This document shows positions 1-10,086 of a DNA stretch of 64,000 bases, in pieces. The position numbers and the translations under genes were made by a program. Numbering within the stretch: position 1 is the stretch's first letter; every line of letters begins with the position of its first letter. The notes under the pieces are model-generated. The model worked only from the letters and a program-made list of their open reading frames with translations. It was not told where the DNA came from and did no database searches. The stretch spans positions 888,701 through 952,700 of the forward strand of contig JAJVDF010000495.1 in assembly GCA_022410635.1 (NCBI GenBank). Reading direction: 5' to 3'. This stretch comes from Tretioscincus oriximinensis. Taxonomy: Eukaryota; Chordata; Lepidosauria; Squamata; Gymnophthalmidae.

Positions 1-430
1 ATCGATCAATTTAAATTTATCAAACAAAGATTGAGCTTCGGGAGAACTATGTGTATAGTTGGAGGAACCAGGCCTGGCCCTGTCTATTGATTTATTGGCC
101 ACCATGTTAAGATCTCCTGAGAGAATAAGCTCTCCAACTGCTATTTTGTCAAGCTTACGCAGGGTGTTGTGTAAAAAGTTCTTCTGAAGGTGGTTTGGAG
201 AGTAGAGGTTGGCTAGAGTCACCAATTTGTTTTGAAGAAGTCCAATTAAAAAGAGGTATCTACCATTTTTATCAGAGATAATCTTGTGTAATTGGAAAGG
301 TAGTGAAGGGTTTAGAATGATTGTTACTCCTCGGGAACTAGAGGAGCCGAAGGAGTGGTAAGCGTGAGATAATAAAGGATGAGAAAAGAATTTTGAGCTT
401 GTATTTATTTCTGTTATCACCTGTGGGAGT
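1..430 (-). mobile_element. L1-type LINE fragment, ORF2 endonuclease
   Basis: The minus-strand translation gives blocks such as GRYLFLIGLLQNKLVTLANL, YSPN and ELILSGDLNMV, the typical catalytic-core pattern of an L1 AP-like endonuclease (variable, then SGDxN). It is cut by the window edge and lies in the intron after the last visible kinase exon, in the same orientation as the gene. The right limit is approximate. Confidence 0.8.
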
Positions 431-854
431 TCCTTGTGTTTCTGTTAGCTGTTTACATTTCTATTGCTTACACTGTTAAATACCGCTTCTTGGGTCTGCA
501 TATCTAGGACTCAAACTCCCCTTNGTTGCGTTGCCCGTTCTCCAGGGCTCTTTCACTAGGGTCCTGCAGCTGAAGCAATGCCATTTTCAGTTTACCTTAT
601 GCTTCTTAGTTATTTTTGTGTGAGATACAGGACAATTCCCCAAAGAGCAAAAAGCCCAAAGTTCCCTTTATCGTCTAAAGGTTTTTGTTTTACTGATTTT
701 TATGAAATCATCTGCTTTTATTTTTCTTTCTATTTCTATTTATCATAAGCAGCAATAGAAACTTCAGATAGCACAGAATTAAGCTGAGTGAATTTGATGC
801 TCTGCCATTACAACTGTTGTGCACTATACTCTTGTATCCTGAGCTTATACTCAC
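431..854. other. Intron sequence, nothing recognised
   Basis: AT-rich intron downstream of the 1003-855 exon. I see no further exon with usable splice sites and no clear repeat beyond the L1 fragment on its left. Confidence 0.5.
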
Positions 855-1003
855 TTTGCTTGTCTCTTGACTGTCAGGGTCGAAGGGCACTTGTTTTACT
901 GAGAGTTCCCGGCCAGTGTCAACATCGTAGCAAAGATAGACTTCTCCAAATGCTCCTCGGCCCAATAGTTTTCCAAGCCTCCAATTCACTGGGGCCTGAA
1001 AAG
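855..1003 (-). CDS. MAP3K3-like: MAP3K3-like exon, start of kinase domain (residues 351-400)
   Basis: A 149-nt exon ending AAA|GTGAGT (phase 0). It reads [20 protein letters not shown], then [18 protein letters not shown] and [11 protein letters not shown]. The glycine loop is G365-R-G367-A-F-G370 and the ATP-contacting lysine is K387, so the visible active-site parts are intact. Phase needs the acceptor at ATTAAG|CTTTTCAG; the tempting CAG seven bases further in would break the frame. Compared with the stretch shared by human MAP3K2 and MAP3K3, Gln to Arg and Arg to Glu in the loop, Gln to Pro and Pro to Gln after the lysine are all changed. The next exon lies outside the window. Confidence 0.95.
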
Positions 1004-1089
1004 CTTAATGGAGAAAGAAGCATTGCCAGAAAGAAGCAAAACAATTCAAGCCCTGAAAATCTTAGGCTACTGCAAAATTCATCACTAAA

Positions 1090-1195
1090 TTTTATTTTGA
1101 GATATATCTTGGAATACGGGTGTGCCATAGCCAGCACTAGTGTGTCAGTCGCAGGCCCCTGTTCTGTGATATATTCTGGAATAACGACCAGTGTA
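1090..1195. repeat. Palindromic MITE-like repeat, family A
   Basis: GATATATCTTGGAATA near the left end faces GATATATTCTGGAATA near the right, with GCCATA..CACTAGTGTG inside. The same arm sequence recurs at 5938, 19031, 37631-37814 and 58695. Confidence 0.55.
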
Positions 1196-1220
1196 GNAAG
1201 GACCCAAGTTACAAACCACC

Positions 1221-1505
1221 TATAAGAACGTAAGAGGAGCCCTGCTGAATCGGACCAGAGCCCATCTAGTCCAGCCTTCTGTCTCACACAGTGGCCCACC
1301 AACTGCACCTGGGCAGTCTGGAACAGAAGGCAAAATATGCATCTGTTCTCAATGCCTGCAAATGGTATTTCAGGAACACTGCCTGTTGCTCTACCTCGGA
1401 GGCAGCATCCAGACATCCATCACTGACTGCATATGCTATGTCAGGCCTTATGTAATTAGCTCCCTATCACTGAATGAAACAGCTCTGGATTACTAAACAT
1501 TCATC
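1221..1505 (-). mobile_element. CR1-like LINE 3' fragment (family A)
   Basis: Minus-strand copy ending in AAGAACATAAGA-type tail repeats at 1221 (reverse of TTATGTTCTTATG), with the GGGCCAGAGCCCATCTAGTC core. At 1424-1440 it keeps the uninterrupted site that carries an insertion in a sister copy at 34557. Confidence 0.7.
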
Positions 1506-1506
1506 C

Positions 1507-1965
1507 CTTGCTTATTAAAGTCAGTAGTCAAATGGCACTTCAGGAATCTTGCATGTTGCTCCATCCCGGGGGCAGNATCAAAAGATCTAGCCTAGTAGCT
1601 ATGCATGCCCTTGGGCTTCCATGAACTAGTCTAATCTTATCTTAAAGCTATCCAGGTTGCTAGCTACCACCATCTCTTCTGGAAGTAAATTCTACAGACC
1701 AACGACTCTATGGGTGAAAACATTCCCTTGCCTGTCCTACCTCTTCTGCCTCTCAGTTTCAAGGAATGGCTCCTGACTCTAGTGTTGTGTGGTAAGATAA
1801 AATATTTATTCTTTGTTCACCTTATCTGCCCCACGCATGATTTTATACACCTCAATCAGATCTTGAGAGTGTCCAGGTTGAACTGGTGGGCTTCTATGGG
1901 AGACAGAATGCTAGACTAGATAGGCTGTGGGCCCATTCAGCAGGGCTCCTCTTAGGTTCTCTTAT
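1507..1965. mobile_element. CR1-like LINE fragments, tail to tail
   Basis: 1507-1878 is a minus-strand piece covering the C-terminal part of the reverse transcriptase frame (reverse of RGHSLKL...RVIDLWN-type sequence). From about 1879 a plus-strand 3' end of the same family follows and finishes with TCTTATGTTC at about 1965. Confidence 0.65.
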
Positions 1966-2186
1966 GTTCCACGACTGCCTGAGTACACTCTGACATGGCT
2001 ATAATGTTTCTTCGCATCCCCTATTCATATTTGATGCCCCCGGACAATAAATGTTCCTCCAAAATCTCATGAATCAAATATTTCTAAATGACCATCTAAT
2101 GAACAGGCTTCGTGGAGCAACACTGAGAGCCACAGTTTTTCTCCAGGGTTCTACGCACCCAACAGAACCTTCAGGAGGCTACTTAC

Positions 2187-2384
2187 TGTTCCTTGTCTTG
2201 ACAGGAGAGGTGCTGAAGCCCTGGAAGATTTTGTCACAGTTGTGCCACCGTTTGTTGCCTCCACGTTCCTCGTACCGCAAGGTGACCAGCTTGTTGTCTC
2301 CGTTAAAGCTCTTTGTCCGGCTTGACGGTACAAGCTGGAACAGGTTATCTGGAGGGACGTAACTCCTAGGGAAGGTTCTTCGCC
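2187..2384 (-). CDS. MAP3K3-like: MAP3K3-like exon, pre-kinase linker (residues 285-350)
   Basis: A 198-nt exon, acceptor CTTCCAAAG, donor AACA|GTAAGT, phase 1 in and phase 1 out. It opens RRTFPRSYVPPDNLFQLVPS and continues SRTKSFNGDNKL. Human MAP3K3 has RRTFPRIRR..GNLFTLVPSSRS....NGEN here; MAP3K2 lacks the NLF-LVPSSR motif, so this exon is the best evidence for the MAP3K3 side. The second half (about residues 325-350) has no clear match to either human protein. Confidence 0.93.
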
Positions 2385-2399
2385 CTTTGGAAGAAGCGA

Positions 2400-3170
2400 A
2401 GTGAAAAAAACCTGGATGCAGCCAGTTGCAAATAGGATCAATGGCGCAGAACTGATAGGTTTGTTCTTTGCTGAATGACAGAGGACAGAATCACACTTTT
2501 CTAATTTCAAGCAAGCAATCGGACCGAATCATGCCTCAAACGGTCCAAGCTGTTCTTGATCTGTTCTTATAGCTTCTGTGATGAAGCTTTGAAAGTGGCC
2601 CACAGCAGTTGGCTCTAAGCAGATCTCCTGCCTTTATCACTCACTTTTTTCCCTTTTCTCCTGTTTGGAACCCTGCAAATAGCTGATTGCCTCAGCTTGG
2701 AACGAGCCGTTTCAGCAAAAAAGGGGGGGAGAAAAAGCAGGACATCTGCTTAGATTGCCTGCTGCGGACTTTAAAACGAGGCTGGAGATGGCAGAAAATA
2801 GTGGAGCAAATTCCTATTCCTCTCCGCTGTTTTTTAGCCCTATTTTTTCCCCTCATAAGAACTTGGCCTTGCTATCCTCCATGGCTGTGCAGCAGCAGAG
2901 GCAAATGGTTAAGTGAGTCCCCATAGGTGTCACCCCTGCCTCTGACCCTCCCAGAGCCACTCCTCCTCTTTCTCTCCTTCCTTCTGGACTCCTCAGTGCC
3001 ACTGTGCCTGGGCACAATCTAATCAGAATGCTTCAACAATGGGAGATTTCATGTGTGAGGAGGAGGCTGTGCTGTTTTTTTTATAGCTATCTCCATTCCA
3101 GTGCAGAATCTCTGCTGGACCTGCCACTAAACAATATGATTCAACCTTGAAGCAATACCCATGTCGCCAT
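2400..3170. other. Intron, nothing recognised
   Basis: Intron between the 3265-3173 and 2384-2187 exons. No repeat family or extra exon was recognised. A purine-rich run lies near 2720. Confidence 0.5.
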
Positions 3171-3172
3171 AC

Positions 3173-3265
3173 CATCGTTGTAGTCCTTGCGACTCTGCGA
3201 AAGATGATACTGCCTTGGGAAGGTTCCTCCTTTCCCAAACCTCTCACAAAACGGGATATCAAAAT
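3173..3265 (-). CDS. MAP3K3-like: MAP3K3-like exon, FGKGGTFPR block (residues 254-284)
   Basis: A 93-nt exon from acceptor CTGTTGCCAG to donor GATG|GTATGG, phase 1 in and phase 1 out. It reads FDIPFCERFGKGGTFPRQYH and then LSQSRKDYNDG. Human MAP3K2 has FEKFGKGGTYPRRYH and MAP3K3 has KGGTYPRRYH, both continuing with a H/K-(D/E)Y-(N/S)DG end. The codon split at the final Gly joins exactly to the next exon (RRTFPR). Confidence 0.95.
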
Positions 3266-3719
3266 CTGGCAACAGAAAAAGATGTGAATGCATGTTTTAT
3301 GTTTCTTTACTGATTCACATTTCAAAGACCTTAGACGAAGTTACAACAAAACTAGTAAAATATAAAATACATATTAGCAGCCTGACAGGGTAGAAGGAAA
3401 ACTGCAGAGCGACCCATCCGTGCTTGCTCACCTTTTGCACAAATCTCCACTTGCATAAAAGCACGAGATTGCTCTCCTGGGATCTGCTTCTGGTTCCTAC
3501 CAAAACCAGAAGCAGACCCAAGGGCCAGGGTCCACGACAGCAGATCGCTGTGGGTTTCCCTGTACTTTTTGCTGCCTGTGACAGCAGTTCAACCGTCCTA
3601 CACTGGAGCAACGAAGGGATATTTGAAACTGCAAAGCAGTAGAAGCACTGGGGAGTCTGATCGGACAGCCAACTGACCAATCAGAATCCAAGGGGCAAAA
3701 ATGTTACCAGGGGGCACTT

Positions 3720-3930
3720 AACGCAAACAGTGTTAAGTGCACTCTGGCACTGTTTTCTGAGTGAACTCTACTCAGAAAACGTGTGGTTTTGCAAACAAAG
3801 CATGATGAAAGCATTTCCACTTTGGATTTAATGGGTAACGTGTTCATTNAGTGTAAAACCGCACAGTTTTCTCAGGCAGTTTTTCCCGTACTGAAAATGC
3901 AGCCAGGGTTTAGTAAAACGTCCCCAGACC
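3720..3930. repeat. Diverged repeat, family C
   Basis: GTGTGGTTTTGCAAACAAAGCATGATGAAAG followed by GTGTAAAACCGCACAGTTTTC forms a loose inverted pair. The same architecture, better kept, is at 6190-6420 and 17195-17420. Confidence 0.45.
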
Positions 3931-4556
3931 TCACGACCTCTTGTGGAACTCAGCTAGCATGGCTTGGCCCAGAAGTCCTGCAGCAAGGCAAACATCGTTT
4001 TCCCTTTCTCTGGATTTTTGCCATGTATTCATTTTTAATAGCAGAGGTCACTATGGTAGAACAATGATGCAATTTTCCATGATTTCACCCGCTGTTCATG
4101 TATGCTCAAGCAGAGACATTAACCAAAGGCGAGTTAGATTTTGCAGGCACCAATCTTTGAAACTGCTCCCATGCTGTCTTGCCACAATTATTTATTTATT
4201 TATTATTTTCACCGTTCACATGTGCAAAATACAGAACTCACATTATTGACTCACTTTGGGGCTTCCCAGTTTTTGTGTTTAATGGAACACCGAGGCATTT
4301 TTAAAAGGATAGCCAGAAAAACTAAAGAATGAATATGCCACCAAGATGATTCCATGGGACGCACCCACACAATTTTCTTGGCAAAAGAAACAAAAGACAA
4401 GCACTTTGCCAACGACTTTTCTGCATTTATTTTGCTTGTTCAAGTGATCAGTATTTTTAGGTCTTCTCCTGTCCAAAAGTGGATATTCAGAAATTCAGAT
4501 CTTATTTTTTAGCCAAAATGGAGGAAACGATGATATCTGACACTCTCAGTTCAAAT

Positions 4557-5185
4557 CAGTGGTTCTCAAACTTATTTTGTCTACCGGCCACTTCCAGAAT
4601 TAATTATTTTCTAGCGCCCCCCAAATTTTTTTACTTTACTACATCTTAAGAATCACAATCGCAGTCATTATTTTAATAATTAAATTATGTGTGTCATGTG
4701 AAAATAAGACTTTCTGATGAGGGTAATGTAAAACACCATTTTGTAATATTAGGAAAACTTTTATTCATGTTATTAAAACAAACATTTCAATTTGAATTTT
4801 AAAACTAATGTGAAGGATGAATTTGATGATTTTTAACAAGTTTGTTAATATCAGGCTCGAATTTACTAAAAAACAGCCGTAAGTCTCCGCGTTCAGTAAT
4901 CTGCAACCGATTTCTCTTTTTAGTTAGCAACAGCACTAAATCCACGTTCACACAAATACGATGATGGGAATGCTATCAAAAATCGTTGAACGATGGACCA
5001 CAATCCAGGGTACAATTGCGGGATTGGCTTTTGTTTGTGTTAAAAGCAAAAAAACATTTTTAAATTAGCCATCGCCCCCCTAAACCGCTTCAACGCCCCC
5101 CCAATCTTCTCTGTGCCCTTCACTGCCCCCCTATAGGCCTCCAGCGCCCACAAGGGGGCGTGATCGCCCACTTTGAGAAAGACTG
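4557..5185 (-). mobile_element. hAT transposon remnant with 8-bp target duplication
   Basis: Ends CAGTGGTTCTCAAACTT and (reverse) CAGTCTTTCTCAAAGT form imperfect terminal inverted repeats, flanked by GTTCAAAT at 4549-4556 and 5186-5193. A minus-strand frame near 4860-4980 contains LLTKKRNRLQITERGDLRL, the end of a hAT transposase of the ZBED-like type. Non-coding otherwise. Confidence 0.85.
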
Positions 5186-5392
5186 GTTCAAATAAATAAA
5201 CATTTCTGTTCCACTAATGTGAGTTTAAGAACTATGCTCCCCGAATTAAGGAAGAACCCCAGACTCTTGCACACGCCTAGTACGAACTTGCAGAGAAACC
5301 AGAGAAAACCTAGATTTTGTTGGTTCCAGGTTTAGCTTGAAGCAGCCTAAACGCAGAGTCTGACAAGCCAGAAATTCANTACACATGCTTAC

Positions 5393-5460
5393 CTAGACAA
5401 TCCAGGCTGTCTTTGGCTTCACGCTTCCTTCTTGAGACAGGCGTTTGGCTAAAGGGTGGA
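5393..5460 (-). CDS. MAP3K3-like: MAP3K3-like exon, basic Ser/Arg linker (residues 231-253)
   Basis: A 68-nt exon, acceptor TGTCCCACAG, donor CTAG|GTAAGC, phase 2 in and phase 1 out. It reads PPFSQTPVSRRKREAKDSLD plus Cys-Leu. Place, length and the P-x-F...SR...D pattern correspond to the human PSFRKSRMSRAQSFPDN region, but few residues are identical. It is accepted because it is the only block found that joins the phase-2 end upstream to the phase-1 start downstream, with good splice sites. Confidence 0.78.
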
Positions 5461-5599
5461 CTGTGGGACAAACACAGGTGTGGCTTTAGATTACACTAGC
5501 CCAGGTGAGAAAAGAGGTATAAACTTGCACAAACTGATATCCAATCTGTTTGGACAGCAGTAAAGAAACATGGGATTGTTAGGGGTTTCATCCAAGAAG

Positions 5600-5915
5600 C
5601 TCAGCCTTTTTTGGGAATCTTGGGGGATGTTAAAAAGCAAGTGAGCACCACGAAGGCTGCAGGTGGACTCGTCTGCTCACTCCACTGCATGGCCAGCACT
5701 GCTCCTTGCGCATCTGTGAGCTGAGTGAACTGGTAAGTGCCACTGTCCTTGACGGGAGTGAAGCATTTAGCAATTCCTGGACTTGCTAAATGCCACTTGA
5801 TAAAGACAGGATGCTCTACAAGGCCAGCCACTTTCATGATCTTTGGTTATCTGCCCTAGGACCAATGGCAAAGGGCGAGATATAAATCATTTTAAATAAA
5901 TAAATAAAATAATGG
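5600..5915 (-). other. Unidentified block with 78-codon open frame and SINE-like tail
   Basis: A 78-codon frame (5601-5837, minus) has no match I recognise. Its right flank, GGCAAAGGGCGAGATATAAAT plus AAATAAATAAA, looks like a plus-strand SINE tail, so the frame may be part of a repeat rather than a gene. Confidence 0.3.
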
Positions 5916-5937
5916 ACATTTCAACACTAAGCCTTAG

Positions 5938-6035
5938 TTTGCAGTGTATCTCAGAATAGGGGCCTGCTATAATCTGCACTGGCATGTAGATGCCATGTAC
6001 CCATTCCGGGATATATCCTGGAATAAGGCTGAGGG
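5938..6035. repeat. Palindromic MITE-like repeat, family A
   Basis: TGTATCTCAGAATAGGGGCC at the left and GGATATATCCTGGAATAAGGC at the right surround CTGCACTGGCATGTAGATGCC; the arms match the perfect-arm copy at 37631-37814. Confidence 0.6.
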
Positions 6036-6039
6036 AAGA

Positions 6040-6182
6040 AAAAGGAAAAGAAAAGTCTGTTTTTATACATCACCCTTCTCCCCCAAAGGGATTAACAAGG
6101 TTATTTTTACCCGAAGGCTTACATCTAATCTATCTTCTCCACCACATTTGTGGCAGTACCCATTAATCTAATTGCAGAGTGC
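6040..6182 (-). mobile_element. tRNA-type SINE, 3' part
   Basis: Reverse-strand copy of the SINE whose 3' part reads GATAAATG..CTGGTGGGGAAGATAGA..AAGCCTTC..GTAAGCC..GGGTATAAA. The tRNA-like head is missing. Confidence 0.6.
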
Positions 6183-6189
6183 TTTTTCA

Positions 6190-6420
6190 AAGTACTTTCG
6201 AATAGGTGCGTTGGCCAAAATTGGGAAAAACTGCACCTGCGTAACTTCTGAAAGACAACTCCATTGCAGAGATGTGTGGCTTTGCAAATGCTGGATCGTG
6301 AAAGAGCTGCCCCTGAGGATTATGTTGGAACTGAGTGCGCCCAGTGTAAAGCCACACAGCTTTTGAGCCCATTTTCCCTCTATTAAGAATGCTCCTAAGG
6401 GAGTCTCAAAGGACCAGCCA
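6190..6420. repeat. Inverted-arm repeat, family C
   Basis: TGTGTGGCTTTGCAAATGC near 6273 faces TAAAGCCACACAGC near 6350. It shares long stretches with 17195-17420 (AAACTGCACCTGCGT, GCCCATTTTCC). Confidence 0.6.
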
Positions 6421-7024
6421 TTATGGAGGTCCCTTGAACTACCCCAGACCTCTAATATTCATATCCACGGCTATTAGAATGGATGGCTAAGAATCAGCCG
6501 GATGCCATTTACATGAAGGTTTGGCCTTCATCTTCTGCTTCAGAGGTCCAGAAACAATAGGGGAGCCACTATGTGAGATGGGAAGCTGGACTGCATGAGC
6601 TGAGGTCTGATGCAGCTGGGGGGCTCTTAAGTTCTTAAGTTGCAGAGTCAAGTAAAATAAATATAAGAAGAAATCCAACCTCGAAACTATGAAAGGAAGG
6701 AGGGTTCCTTCAAGGAAACATGAATTCAATGACATCATGTTGTTGCTAGCTGTTGCCATGGAGATGGTATAGGAAAAGTTGAATCTTTTGAAACATCTTG
6801 TCGAGGTCTAAGGCTGTCTTTGTTCAAATAGTATCTCCGAAATTTGAAGTCTCAACTTCCACACAACCCAAATAACTTGGAAATAACGATCCCCAAAGAA
6901 TATCTGGGTGGAACAGAGCCTTATTCCAGATTGCATTTCAAAATAAGTCTTGCCTGCCATGTGCTAGTANAGAACAGTGTGGGAAGCATTGTCCCATCAG
7001 GCCAAGTCACAACCTATGGCCTTA

Positions 7025-7510
7025 GAACCTAAGAACCTAAGAGGAGCCCTGNTGAATTGAGCCGGAGCCCATCTAGTCTAGCCTTCTGTATCACACAGAG
7101 GCCCACCAGATGCACCTGGGCAGTCTGGAACACGGCAAAATCTTCAGCTGTTCTCGATGTCCTACAAATGGCATTTCAGGAATCCTGCCTTATGCTCCAT
7201 TTCGGAGGCAGTATCAAGACAACCATCCTAGAAGCTGTTTATACCCTTGGCTTCCATGAACTTGTCTAATCCTCTCTTAAATCTATCNAGGCTGGTAGCT
7301 ACCACCACTTCTTCCGGAAGTACGTTCCAAAGGCCCATGACCCTCTGGGTGAAAAAATACTTTCCCTTGTCTGTCCACACTGTTCTGCCCATCAGTTTCA
7401 AGGAATGCCCCGTGGTCCTAGTGTTATGAGATAGAGAAAACATTTTTCTCTATTCCCCTAATCCATTCCATGCATGATTTTATACACTTCACTCAGATCA
7501 CCTCTCATGA
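7025..7510 (-). mobile_element. CR1-like LINE 3' fragment (family A)
   Basis: The minus-strand frame has FSLSHNTRTTGHSLKLMGRT and RVMGLWNVLPEEVVVATS, the conserved CR1 reverse transcriptase end, then the family 3' UTR ending at TTAGGTTCTTAGG near 7025. Confidence 0.8.
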
Positions 7511-7514
7511 GCTT

Positions 7515-7760
7515 TGAAGTCACACACCAAACCTTGACAATGTTTCGGGAGCAGCTGCTGGTGCAGAATGCAGCAACTAGACTGCTGGCTGGACCAACTG
7601 GCCAAACACACATCACACTGGTCTTGAAAGAGTTGCACTGGCTGCCTATACCATATCAGGCCCAATTCAAAATGTTAACTTATAAGGCCCTAAATAACTT
7701 GGCCCCCGAAAGGAAGTCCATCTCTGCTGTCAATATGCCTTAAGATCTGCAGCGGAGGCT
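7515..7760 (+). mobile_element. L2-type LINE fragment
   Basis: The plus frame gives VQNAATRLLAG, THITLVLKELHWLPIPYQAQ and FKMLTYKALNNLAP, the usual end of an L2-clade reverse transcriptase. Confidence 0.75.
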
Positions 7761-7904
7761 CTCCTGGTTGTACCATTCACTTTCAAAAGCAAATGGAATA
7801 TTCTCTGTGTGGAAGTCTGCTATGTACCTGGGCAAGAGTCCTGGACAGGTTGATGGATTTCCACTCCATTTGGCTAATTCTGATGCTTTCCACTGTGATA
7901 CATT

Positions 7905-8122
7905 TCAAAGAAACAGCCGTGGGTCCAGAAAGATCGAGCAAGGAGAACATGCAGTANATTAGGGACTAACAAGACATAGGCTGGGCTTATCAAGTAGGAA
8001 ACTTGCCTACAAAAGCTCACGCTGCCTGTCCTATTTCTTGTTAGTCTTTAAAATGCTATAAGACACACACCCTNTGCTAGACNTTTCTGAACACAGACTA
8101 ACATGGTNATTTCTTTGAAATC
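7905..8122. repeat. Palindromic element, family B
   Basis: Starts TTTCAAAGAAACAGCCGT and ends ATGGTNATTTCTTTGAAA, with GACTAACAAG..AAAGCTCACGCTGCC inside; both termini are present, so this copy is close to full length. Related to the perfect palindrome at 23988-24165. Confidence 0.6.
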
Positions 8123-8561
8123 TAGCTTTCTGGGATTTCTAGGAGGCGTCTCTAAGTCTTTCATGGGGATTAAGGGGGCTGATCCAAAGATCTTTTGAAT
8201 AAGGGTTGCCATAATCCAGGAATCCAAAATCAAGACACAATTTACAGTCCTGTCCTGCTATGGTCGGAAAAACCATGCCAGAGGCGACACAGTAACATTA
8301 CAGATTGTCTGGGAAATCTGAGGTATACGGCAGCCCTATTTTGAATGCAGTCTAGTAACCTAGCATAGAAGTTTAACTTTTATCCCAGATGGCAGTCCAA
8401 TCCTTGTTTGAAAACATCCAAGATCCGTGAGATCCACAGTTCATTTTGGTTTTAATCCTCTGTTGCCTATGTTGATTATTAATCTGGCAATNATTTCAGA
8501 GAACAAGCAGATGGTTATGATTGTCTTTCGGACACATGAGTTTCCAGATTCAGCGTTAGCA

Positions 8562-9005
8562 CTAGTGGAATTAGCCCGTTGCGTTATGGTAATGCAATGG
8601 GCTCAGGCCGCTCCTCCCCTTGCTCCCTCCATCCCTTGCCCACTCCTATCCTCCTTTCACTTGCTGCTTCGTTTCGTTCTTTCTTTCAATTTTCCTTTCC
8701 TTCCTTTCTTCCTTCTTCCTTTCCTTCTTTATCTTCCATTTTTTCCATATCTTTCCCTCCATCCTTTCCCTACCAGTTTTTGTCTCATTACTGAACACTG
8801 GGGTATTCTACTTCTCACATCTTTCTACCCAGAAAACTGCCTGTTTATTACTTCCCTGTTTTCTGACATTTTCTTACATAAACGTTTCTGTCAGCCAGTT
8901 TCTAACCCAGGATTCTGCTCTCTGGAGGCTGCCAAGGTTCTGAGCCCTGTCATTGGTCTCTGGAAGTTCCAAGTCCTGTCATTGGTTATTATGCCTCAGA
9001 ATGTT
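8562..9005 (-). mobile_element. Non-autonomous Helitron
   Basis: On the minus strand the right (3') end is a hairpin AGCCCATTGC...GCAACGGGCT followed by AATTCCACTAG and a host T: the CTAG terminus with subterminal hairpin of Helitrons. The interior holds a long TTTCC tract (8665-8770). The 5' end near 9005 is diverged. Confidence 0.7.
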
Positions 9006-9095
9006 GTCAAATTATGGTACTTCAGAGGTTCCTGAAAACACAACTACCAGCATCCCACAGAATTAGGCTGGATGTTTGGAGTGGAATTGCCTTAC

Positions 9096-9169
9096 CTGTC
9101 TCCAGATCTATCCAAAGAGTCACAGCTTGAGGAGAGAGAGACATCTGGACTAATAAATGGCTCCAGCAA
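9096..9169 (-). CDS. MAP3K3-like: MAP3K3-like exon, SCDSLDRS block (residues 207-230)
   Basis: A 74-nt exon bounded by a pyrimidine tract and CACAAAG, and by ACAG|GTAAGG. It is phase 0 in and phase 2 out, reading LLEPFISPDVSLSSSCDSLD then RSGD. Human MAP3K3 has a matching [20 protein letters not shown] stretch at this place, so the order and phase support it strongly. The Ser-rich sequence has no predicted fold and fits a regulatory linker. Confidence 0.92.
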
Positions 9170-9439
9170 CTTTGTGAGAAGACAGGGGGAAAGTGGAAGG
9201 AAAGAGAAAGACTCATAAAGATTTGAAGACAACAAATTTCCCTCCTCTTTGTTTTGGCAGTTAGAAGCACAACACATATCTGGGATCAGTTTTGGCCAAA
9301 ATATACTGAGGAAGTTGATTCCACTATGGCAATGAAAAAAAAATTAAAATGGTGCAACAGTATCAAGAAAGAAAGACTTAAGCTTCTGATGTTTATAAGG
9401 ATCGTCTGGTTTTCTGGTTACAGGAACAACAATGAACCA

Positions 9440-10060
9440 TCTTCAGGGGTAGCCCCATGTAGAGCGCATGACACTAGTCCAATCTGGAAGTTACCAGAGC
9501 ATGGATTACTGTGGCCGGGTTGTATGTGGCCACTGCCTGCACCTGACCATCAAGTGTCAGTGTGGAGCCCAAGAGCCCCCCCAGATTATGCACCTGTCCT
9601 TTATTGAATGATGGCCTTGTATTTGCCCAAGCAGAACAGAAGACGCTTGTGCAAGAGATTCATTGTTATTGGATGAGCTTATGCATGTGTAGTGATGCAC
9701 AGCCCGATCCTTGTGCCAGTAATTGCAGAGTGTGCTGTGTTCATAGACGCAGCCCCGCCATCTTTTGCTTAGGGTCGTAACTTGCCAACGTAGTTGAAAA
9801 TAGCCGCTCCTGCTCACCGCCTGCACCTGAGCGTCAAGTGTCAGAGCCAAGTCCAAGGGAACCCCAGATTACACACCTGTCCTTTCCAGGGCAGAGAAGC
9901 CCCATCAAGGACAGGATGATCCCAACCTCCATGGAGGCGAGTACCCGTAACGCACTCCGTCTTGTCTGGGTTCAGTTTCCATTTATTGGCCCCCATCCAG
10001 CCCATTACTGCCTCCAAGCACGTGAAAGGCAAGCCCTTCAGGTGGCATGCAGACATGGAG
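9440..10060 (-). mobile_element. L2-type LINE reverse transcriptase fragment
   Basis: Minus frames, with shifts, read [11 protein letters not shown], then (after gaps) [20 protein letters not shown], the thumb-side end of an L2 reverse transcriptase. A block of about 80 bp at 9530-9605 is repeated in diverged form at 9815-9895. Confidence 0.75.
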
Positions 10061-10086
10061 CTGGGAGTCATTTTGGGATAGCTTAC

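Noticed and set aside
3424..3670. Possible exon(s) on the minus strand between 3265 and 5393
   Set aside because: Good acceptor (CTGCTTTGCAG near 3640) and donor (AAAAG|GTGAGC near 3432) exist, but no frame matches the MEKK2/3 linker and the 5460-5393 exon already joins in phase to 3265-3173.
8427..9035. 202-codon plus-strand frame rich in Phe, Leu and Ser
   Set aside because: It crosses the TTTCC tract of a Helitron and has no protein-like match; the same holds for frames at 24758-25183 and 34988-35532.
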